Of a stretch of 64,000 nucleotides of DNA, positions 57,103-64,000 are shown one piece after another. The first letter of the stretch is position 1; every line of letters begins with the position of its first letter. The notes under the pieces were generated by a model that worked only from the letters and a program-made list of their open reading frames with translations, searched no databases and was not told the DNA's origin. This stretch comes from Drosophila persimilis. Taxonomy: Eukaryota; Arthropoda; Insecta; Diptera; Drosophilidae. Both the position numbers and the translations under genes were made by a program. The stretch is taken from the NCBI RefSeq assembly GCF_003286085.1, contig NW_020825531.1, positions 1 through 64,000 on the forward strand. Direction: 5' to 3'.

Positions 57103-59099
57103 CTAGATTATGTAAAAAGAATGTCCCCTTTGAGTGGTCAACTGAATGTCAAAATGCATTCCAATATTTAAAAGATAAACTTATGGAACCCACTCTGTTA
57201 CAGTACCCAGATTTTCAGAAAGAATTTTGCATAATCACCGATGCTAGTAAACAAGCATGTGGAGCGGTTTTAACTCAAAACCATAACGGACTCCAACTCC
57301 CATTAGCATATGCATCACGTTCATTCACAAAAGGTGAAAGTAACAAAAGTACTACAGAACAGGAATTAGCAGCAATTCATTGGGCAATTACCCATTTTCG
57401 ACCATATATCTATGGTAAACACTTTACAGTAAAAACGGATCACAGACCACTAACATACCTATTTTCAATGGTCAATCCTAGCTCAAAACTCACACGCATG
57501 CGGCTCGAATTAGAAGAATACGACTTTACAGTCGAGTATCTAAAGGGTAAAGATAATCATGTAGCAGATGCGTTATCAAGAATAACCATCACAGACCTGA
57601 AAAACATACAAAAAACAAATAAAGTCCTGAAAGTCACTACCAGGCAACAGAGTAGACAGAAATCCTGCGCAGGAAAAGAAAAAATAGAATTGCCTAGGCA
57701 ATCTCTAACAAAAGCTTCAAAGCCCAACGTATATGAAGTCATCAACAATGACGAAGTACGTAAAGTAGTGACCTTGCATGTAAATAATAATTTATGTCTT
57801 TTCAAACATGGAAAAAAAATTACTGCAAGATATGATGTTAGCGATTTGTATACTAATGGAACCCTTGACTTAGGTCAGTTTTTCCAAAGGCTTGAAACGC
57901 AAGCCGGTAAACAAAAAATCAGCCAACTCAAAGTGGCACCGTGGGAAAATATCTTTGAATACATTTCAATAGATAATTTTAAAAATATGGGCAATAAAAT
58001 ATTACGAACAATAAGAGTAGCGCTACTCAACCCGGTGACCCTAATTAAAAATGAAAAAGAAAAAGAAGCAATACTGTCTACATTACATGATGATCCCATA
58101 CAAGGAGGACATACAGGCATAACAAAAACCTTGGCCAAGGTCAAAAGACATTATTTTTGGAAAGGTATGACTAAAGAAATAACCAATTACATACGAAAAT
58201 GTCCAAAATGCCAAAAAGCTAAAGTAACCAAGCACACAATAACTCCATTGACTATTACAGAAACACCATACATGGCTTTTGATAGGGTAATAGTGGATAC
58301 GATCGGTCCACTTCCTAAATCAGAACAAGGAAATGAATATGCAGTCACCTTAATATGTGACCTGACAAAATACCTTGTTGCCATACCTATTAGAAACAAA
58401 AGTGCAAATACAGTAGCTAAAGCTATTTTTGAAAATTTTATTCTAAAGTACGGTCCAATGAAGACGTTCATTACGGACATGGGAACAGAATATAAAAATT
58501 CAATAATTGAAGACTTATGTAAAAATCTAAACATCAAAAACATAACTTCTACTGCACATCATCACCAGACTGTAGGAACCGTGGAGCGAAGCCACAGAAC
58601 ATTTAACGAGTTCATACGCTCATACATCTCAGCTGACAAATCAGATTGGGATGTATGGCTGCAATACTTCGTATATTGTTTTAATACAACCCCCTCTATG
58701 GCACATGATTATTGTCCATATGAGCTAGTTTTCGGTAAGACTTCAAACTTACCAGTTCAATTTAATACTATAGATAGAATAGCACCTCTATATAACATAG
58801 ATGATTACTCTAAAGAGAGTAAATATAGATTAGAAATAGCATATAAACGAGCAAGGATTATGCTCGAGGAGCATAAAATTAAAAATAAACAGCTCTATGA
58901 CTTAAAGTTAAAAGATTTAAATTTAGCTGTAGGAGATAAAGTTTTATTGAAAAATGAAACAGGACATAAGCTAGATTTTAAATATATAGGACCATATAGA
59001 GTAGAAAGTATCGGAGAAAGAGATAACGTCATAATCTCCGATAATAAAAACAAAACTCAGAAAGTACATAAGGATAGGTTAAAGATTTGCAATTATTAA
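57000..59099 (+). CDS. Pol of 412-like element, part 2: connection, RNase H, integrase
   Basis: The frame after the deletion is open from 57000; the first ATG is 57183 and the stop is at 59099. It contains the reverse transcriptase connection (ARRFIAFCNYYRRF), RNase H with ITDASKQACGAVL, STTEQELAAIHWA and TDHRPLTYLF, and HVADALSR. The integrase zinc module ends CPKCQKA, and the acidic triad lies in VDTIGPLP, TDMGTEYKN and TVERSHRTFNEF. A C-terminal basic, chromatin-like tail ends HKDRLKICNY. All RNase H and integrase active-site residues look intact, but without the upstream Pol it is an orphan. Confidence 0.75.
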   Translation, partial: YPVPLDADSARRFIAFCNYYRRFIKNFADYSRHITRLCKKNVPFEWSTECQNAFQYLKDKLMEPTLLQYPDFQKEFCIITDASKQACGAVLTQNHNGLQLPLAYASRSFTKGESNKSTTEQELAAIHWAITHFRPYIYGKHFTVKTDHRPLTYLFSMVNPSSKLTRMRLELEEYDFTVEYLKGKDNHVADALSRITITDLKNIQKTNKVLKVTTRQQSRQKSCAGKEKIELPRQSLTKASKPNVYEVINNDEVRKVVTLHVNNNLCLFKHGKKITARYDVSDLYTNGTLDLGQFFQRLETQAGKQKISQLKVAPWENIFEYISIDNFKNMGNKILRTIRVALLNPVTLIKNEKEKEAILSTLHDDPIQGGHTGITKTLAKVKRHYFWKGMTKEITNYIRKCPKCQKAKVTKHTITPLTITETPYMAFDRVIVDTIGPLPKSEQGNEYAVTLICDLTKYLVAIPIRNKSANTVAKAIFENFILKYGPMKTFITDMGTEYKNSIIEDLCKNLNIKNITSTAHHHQTVGTVERSHRTFNEFIRSYISADKSDWDVWLQYFVYCFNTTPSMAHDYCPYELVFGKTSNLPVQFNTIDRIAPLYNIDDYSKESKYRLEIAYKRARIMLEEHKIKNKQLYDLKLKDLNLAVGDKVLLKNETGHKLDFKYIGPYRVESIGERDNVIISDNKNKTQKVHKDRLKICNY

Positions 59100-59345
59100 T
59101 AATTTTTTAGTATGGCCATACATAAATATAAACCATAAAAATATACTATTCCGCATTTATATTCAAATAACTTTTAAATTTTATCAATATTAATTAAAAT
59201 TCAATATTCTAATAATTGACTAAAAAAGAAAAAAAATATATATATAAATTGTCTTTTTAAGAATACATAACTCGTATACATATATAGTAAAAGCTAAAAA
59301 TAAAATAACTTCATTATATTACGTTATTTTTCAAAAGGAGGGAGA

Positions 59346-59824
59346 TGTAGTATGCTCATATTAAAGTAAAGTAAAGTATTCATTATTTCGAATACCCACT
59401 GTACCGACGGTACTTAAAGAATACACACTGTAACACTTTGTTTCAGTGTTTACGTAACAATAAAGTCCCAGACATTCTGGGTGATCGTATTACGATTCAC
59501 TCAAGAATGCCTCGAGCGACCCAAGTGCAGCGTCAGCATGTTCCCATGACTTGACGGCACTAATATACATGCATACACACATATATCTTCCCTCGCGCTC
59601 TCGCTGCCAACAGCGCTGAGCATATACATATTAACATATAAGAGATAAGAACACATAGTTCTGCCGCTCCGCTGCCGGCGTCACTGGCAGCGCAGCTCCG
59701 CGGCTTTTGGCTTACAAAAGCCCAAACCACAATTGTAAAATACAGAAGAGAAATCACAATAAAACAGATCGGAGGGTTGAGCCCCAACGATCCAACAAAA
59801 AGGATTTGAACATTTCATTTTACA
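59346..59824 (+). repeat. 3' LTR of 412-like element
   Basis: 479 bp, read as identical to the 5' LTR. Preceded by the polypurine tract 59333-59345 and followed by the CTAT duplication. Confidence 0.9.
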
Positions 59825-60272
59825 CTATGATTGTTCAATAATTTCACAAATTATTAATTTCCGAAAACGTTATAAATTTTATTATAGGTATTTTGTGTGT
59901 TGAGGGTGGCCGAAGATGCCAGAGCCTTTTACCATAGTATTAGAGTGACACACTTGGATGAGGCAAGCGAGCCGATCTCGAGCCAAAGTAATAGATTGGG
60001 GACAAAAGGGTCTGTTCTCCAACTATATCAAGCGGTAACTCCTAGAGCAGGCGCAGCTGCTGACGGCTTAGCGACGGCATAGGAAAGAAAAGATAACAAG
60101 AGCGAGCATAGATAAGAATAGATGATTAAATGAGAGCATGTTGCTGAGCGAGCATAGATAAAGCTACGCTTACGTTACGTTAGTTTAGTATAATGACCAA
60201 AATAGAAAAGAAAGTGAATTGATAGGCAATAAAACAATGGTATAAAATTTACACTCGGGCTTCGCCCGAACA
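59825..60272 (-). repeat. 3' LTR of minus-strand BEL/Pao element (main part)
   Basis: Starts (on -) TGTTCGGGCGAAGCCCGAGTG next to the purine tract. The end of pol overlaps the LTR by about 24 bp, with its stop codon at 60249-60251. The rest of the LTR is probably 50556-50586, beyond the 412-like insertion. Confidence 0.55.
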
Positions 60273-62582
60273 TACTCCCCCCGTGGAAGGATCCATGCCT
60301 TTCACCTCATCTCGTAGAGGCAATAGACATAGTTTTGCAAGTGCTCTTCGGCTAACACCTGTAGCCATCCTGATCAAGGCGACTCGAGATACGCCATCAG
60401 CTCCTGGGATGAGCTCGAGGATTCTCGCTAGAGGCCACTTCAGAGGAGGGAAGTTCTCGTCCTTAACAAGAACGACATCATTGACGTGAAGCTCAGGATT
60501 CCGGGTGCGCCACTTCGTTCTTTCTTGAAGACTGGTTAAATACGATTGGCGCCAGCGAGACCAAAAGATTTGCTGAAGCTGTGTGACCTTCTGCCAACGG
60601 TCCAAGCGATCGACGTTTAAATGAACCAAGTCAGGCTCCAAGAAGGTTGTGATAGGGGCGCCAACTAGAAAATGGCTGGGCGTGAGTACATCGAGATCTG
60701 CAGGGTTCTCTGAAAGAGGAAACAATGGCCTTGAATTAATGATTGCACAGATATTGCACGCGAGAGTGCGCAGCTCATCAAATCCAAGAAGCGAGGATCC
60801 GAGGGCACGTCGAAGATGATGCTTAGCAAGCTTGACTGACGCCTCCCACAATCCTCCAAAATGTGGCGATCTAGGAGGAATGAAACGCCAATCGATGCAA
60901 TCGTTGAGAAAAGCTTGATGCACGGCTTCTTGATGACTGTCGCTTAGGAATAGCGACTTAAGTTCCGCCAGTTCGTTCCGCGCTCCAACAAAATTTGTGG
61001 CATTATCTGACCAAATACGAATCGGTCTTCCACGGGTGCAAATGAAACGGCGAAGAGCAGAGAGGAACGCAGATGTTGTAAGATCCTTCACAAGCTCGAT
61101 GTGAACCGCCTTGGTGGAGAAGCATATAAAAATGCTCATGTAGCACTTTAGTGGGGGCCGGTTTCGAACTTCTGATTTATACAGGAACGGACCGCAATAG
61201 TCCACGCCGGTAACTAAAAATGCACGAGATTCGCTGACTCTGTCCACCGGAAGATCTGCCATTATTTGCTCGAGAGTTCGAGGCTTCACTCTAAAGCATC
61301 TGACACACTTTTGGATTACGTGTGCTACGGTCTTTCGGCCACCGATTGGCCAGTACGTTTGACGAATGATGGCTAATAGCGACTGGGGTCCAGCGTGAAG
61401 GTGCTTTTCGTGTAAGTGCCGTATCAGAGCAGAAGTGATGGAATGATTCTTGGGCAATATTATGGGATGCCGTGCTTCAAAGTCCAAGGTAGAGTTTTTA
61501 AGACGCCCTCCAACTCGAAGCAAACCGCAATCATCTAAAAATGGCGAAAGAGAGGCGATCGAGCTTGAAGCCTTGATGTCCTTTCGCGTTTCCAGGGCTC
61601 TTATTTCAGTGGATAGACGAGATTGTTGAGTAAGACGAATAAGCAGTTCGGTTCCCAAACGCAAGTCCTCCACAGTTATTCCAGACTTTCGTCGATGAAT
61701 GAATTTGCATACATACGCAAAAATTCGTTGCATTTTGGGGAAGGAATTTACAAACTTTGATTCTTCCACCAAATATCTTGACGCGCAGTTTGTAATTAGT
61801 ATGGTTTTTCGTGCCTCCAAAACCGGCTCTGGAAGAGCAGGTGTACTTGGCCATTGATCCTTACTGGCTGTCAAGTATGTAGGTCCATACTTCCAAAGAT
61901 GAGAATTGATGAGCTCAGCTGGTAATGATCCTCGAGAAAGCATATCGGCAGGGTTTAGATCAGTTGGCACGTGCAGCCAAGACATTCCAGATGTGAGTTC
62001 CTGAATAACAGAAAGTCTATTAGCGACAAATACATTGAAGTTGGATGGTTGATTCTTGATCCAAGCCAAAACGACTGTGGAGTCACACCAGCAATAATAA
62101 GAGCACTTGAAGTTCATCAAAGACACTTCATGCATAAGCTGAGCGAGTAGCGCTGCACCACATAATTCCAACTTGGGTATTGTGATAGTCTTCAGTGGCG
62201 CTACACGAGATCTGGAAGATAGAAGATTTGCCTTGACTCCATTGTCGCCTTGCGAAACAGCGTAGATGCAAGCTCCATAAGCACTCATGCTGGCATCACA
62301 AAATCCATGCATTTCAAGGTTGCTGCTTCGAAGGAAAGATAGGCGCGGGAAAGAAATTTGTTGCATAGAGTCAAACTGCTGAATAAAGTTGATCCAAGTT
62401 GTGCGTAAGGAGACTGGCAGACTTTCATCCCAATGAAGCTTTTCTTTCCACAGCTGCTGTAGAAATATTTTTGCTTTAGTAATAACTGGCCCTATAAGTC
62501 CGAGTGGATCATAAAATCGTGCAATAGTTGACAATACAACTCGCTTAGTTGGTTTCGAAGGGACTCCGAAGTGGGATTCCAT
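60249..62582 (-). pseudogene. BEL/Pao pol: RNase H, integrase and C-terminal domain (minus strand)
   Basis: The frame is open over 777 codons. RNase H: MHGFCDASMSAYGACIY, CWCDSTVVLAWI, DLNPADMLSRG. The integrase has H, H and CVRCFRVK, then GVDYCGPFL, WSDNATNFVGA and GGLWEASVKLAK, giving an intact DDE triad. The BEL C-terminal domain ends near LCLLPLRDE. It is separated from the reverse transcriptase by a frame change near 62570-62590. Otherwise undamaged, so this is the best preserved BEL pol here. Confidence 0.85.
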
Positions 62583-64000
62583 GCTAAACCTAGCGTCTTG
62601 GTTACATCGCTGCCATCAGTAAATTTAACAAATGTTTCCCTATCTTCATGGGGTGTTTGATCGAGTACATATGTATCGTTGGAACACCATTTTCTGATCT
62701 TGAAATTTCCTTTGGCTAATAATCCTGACACCTGGCGAATTATTTCCAGCACCTCATTTGTAGTATCTCCCCCCGTTAGCAAATCATCCACGTAAAAGTC
62801 CCGCAGCACAACTTCAGAGCCAATTGGATATGACGAACTCTCGTCTGCCGCTAGTTGGTGCATAGAACGGACGGCCAGAAATGCTGCTGGTTTCGTTCCA
62901 TAGGTCACGGTATCCAGCTTGAATGTCCTTAGCTCCTCGAGGGGTGAGTCACGCCACAGTATGCACTGCAGAAAACTATCTTGGGGCGAGACACGGACGC
63001 ATCTATACATTTTACAAATGTCACCAGTCAATGCTATACGAAAGGTACGAAATCGAAGAAGAGTCGTAACTAACTTTGGCTGAATTGTTGGGCCTGACAT
63101 CAATATATCGTTGAGGGAATATCCTGTAGATGTACAAGCGGATCCGTCGAAAACTACTCGGAGTTTTGTGGTAGTTTTGTCTTCTCTTAAGACGCAGTGA
63201 TGAGGAAGAAAAAATTTGCATTGTTTAAGTGCGTCACTTTTGACAGGGGACATGTGATTCAAATCGACGTATTCCTTTATAAATGCGGCGTATTGGGCCT
63301 TGAGAAGCGGTTTGCGAACCAACTTGCGCTCTAGATTGAGAAATCTGCGATAGGCTTGTTGATAAGAATCTCCAAGAAGACTGTCACTCAGCTTTAAAGG
63401 CAATTGAACGCAATATTCGCCACTTGGAAGCCGACCGCAATGTTTTTTGAAATGTTCCTCGCAAGCAATTTCCTCCTTTGTTGCTTCTGTAGCGGGACCG
63501 TGGCAGTTTTCCACTTCCCAGAACCTTCGCACTAGCTCATCCAAACCAACGGTAGGCGTTTGACTCAATTCCGTCGAACTAGAGGCAGCTAGGAGCACTG
63601 AGCTGCGGGAGTACTGACCTCCACCTGTGACAACCCAGCCGAGACGGGTTTTTTGTATTATAGGAAGTCCCCTCTCCAATTTGATCTGTCCAACGCATAA
63701 AATGTCGTAAAATAAGCTGGCTCCAATAAGTACATCGATGCGCTGAGATTTGTTAAAGTGTGGGTCAGCAAGGCTGATATTGGATGGCATTTCCCATTTG
63801 GATACATCAAATGAAGAAGCAGGCTGGTTTCCTGTAATACGTGGAGCAACGAGAGCTGTGAGACTCGTGAAGTAATCGGAAGTCCTGGATTGAATGACCA
63901 AATTAACTGAACCTTCCGTGTGAAATGCAGAATCAGCGCCGATACCCGATACTGATACCGACCCTTTGGCTCGTTTCAGCTGAAGCCTCTGAGCAAAGCG
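62492..64000 (-). pseudogene. BEL/Pao pol: protease end and reverse transcriptase (minus strand, partial)
   Basis: Open without stop from the right edge to 62492. It contains the end of the retropepsin-like domain (DVLIGASLFYDIL), GWVVTGG, and the reverse transcriptase with KLRVVFDGSACTS, LTGDICKMYRCV and the catalytic FYVDDLLTGGD (about 62785-62815). The end overlaps the next frame by about 90 nt, so one indel breaks the polyprotein. The N-terminal protease and gag lie outside the window. Confidence 0.85.

Larger units (their letters stand above)
50587..59824 (+). mobile_element. 412/mdg1-like Ty3 LTR retrotransposon, defective
   Basis: LTRs 50587-51065 and 59346-59824 (479 bp each; I saw no difference between them). 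The flanking 4-bp duplication is CTAT (50583-50586 and 59825-59828). The primer site TGGCGACCGTGACAGG is the tRNA-Arg type used by 412/mdg1, and the polypurine tract is AAAAGGAGGGAGA (59333-59345). Gag lacks zinc knuckles and ends in an Arg/Gly/Asn-rich tail, as in the 412 group. Two ISYs sit in the leader. It has a protease point change and a deletion in the reverse transcriptase, so it cannot move on its own. Confidence 0.9.
59825..64000 (-). mobile_element. BEL/Pao element on the minus strand (runs off the right edge)
   Basis: 3' LTR (from 60272 downward), polypurine tract CACGGGGGGAG (read on -, about 60275-60285) and pol from 60249 to beyond 64000. It is a different family from the 18.9-kb BEL: its LTR begins TGTTCGGGCGAAGCCCGAGTG, with a self-complementary start. 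Confidence 0.8.

Noticed and set aside
59897-60082. 61-codon frame between the 412-like LTR and BEL pol
   Set aside because: Falls inside the reverse-oriented BEL LTR; no start context or similarity.

Overview
The window looks like repeat-saturated chromatin from a fly of the Drosophila obscura group (D. pseudoobscura / D. miranda lineage). The main reason is at least fourteen copies or fragments of an approximately 1.1-kb non-autonomous Helentron of the DINE-1/ISY type. Its subterminal inverted repeats begin TATACCCGATACT, it has a GTCTGTCC-rich minisatellite, and it has a short 3' hairpin. The retroelement families present (Jockey-clade, BEL/Pao including a roo-like element with an envelope gene, and a 412/mdg1-like Ty3 element) also fit Drosophila. 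The species call is inference. Only two host loci are visible: an apparently intact sperm-type leucyl aminopeptidase gene (22.06-23.83 kb, +) and a decayed, intron-containing TBC1D13-like Rab-GAP (24.17-25.43 kb, -).

Left part (1-18.94 kb): two head-to-tail copies of a gag-only Jockey-clade retrotransposon with a roughly 2-kb repeat-bearing 3' UTR. The 3' poly(A) of copy 1 is joined to the 5' region of copy 2. The poly(A) of copy 2 abuts a BEL element broken in its RNase H domain. This is the architecture of a HeT-A/TART-type telomeric array with the chromosome end to the left, and is the most interesting signal here. The 3' UTR of copy 2 was split by a DNA transposon with CACTATGG termini and a 5-bp CAGTG duplication (Transib-like). 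ISY copies then invaded that transposon, and a pair of nearly identical ISYs in opposite orientation bounds an inversion (about 15.0-16.8/17.86 kb) that carries half of the 3' UTR.

Middle (18.94-31.4 kb): BEL pol remnant plus 3' LTR, the aminopeptidase gene, the TBC1D13-like pseudogene, then a roo-like BEL/Pao element. The roo-like element has lost all but 20 bp of its 5' LTR plus gag, and still shows a 5-bp ATATC target duplication and a frameshifted envelope gene with furin-type site and C-terminal membrane anchor.

Right (31.4-50.6 kb): an ISY, an LTR-like piece, a roughly 2.34-kb unit (each with a BEL-type LTR and a cut ISY) repeated in tandem, and a 5,732-bp tandem duplication that doubles LTR, ISY and a Jockey-clade element (gag plus endonuclease). 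Far right (50.6-64 kb): a nest in which a minus-strand BEL/Pao element appears to interrupt the second Jockey copy, and a 412/mdg1-like element with apparently identical 479-bp LTRs and a CTAT duplication sits in the BEL LTR. The 412-like element is dead in protease (Asp to Gly) and lacks the central reverse transcriptase, and it carries two ISYs in its leader. The pattern is of successive nested insertion followed by ISY-associated inversion and tandem duplication. Apart from the aminopeptidase, no gene here appears able to make its full original product, although the aminopeptidase itself has lost key catalytic residues.
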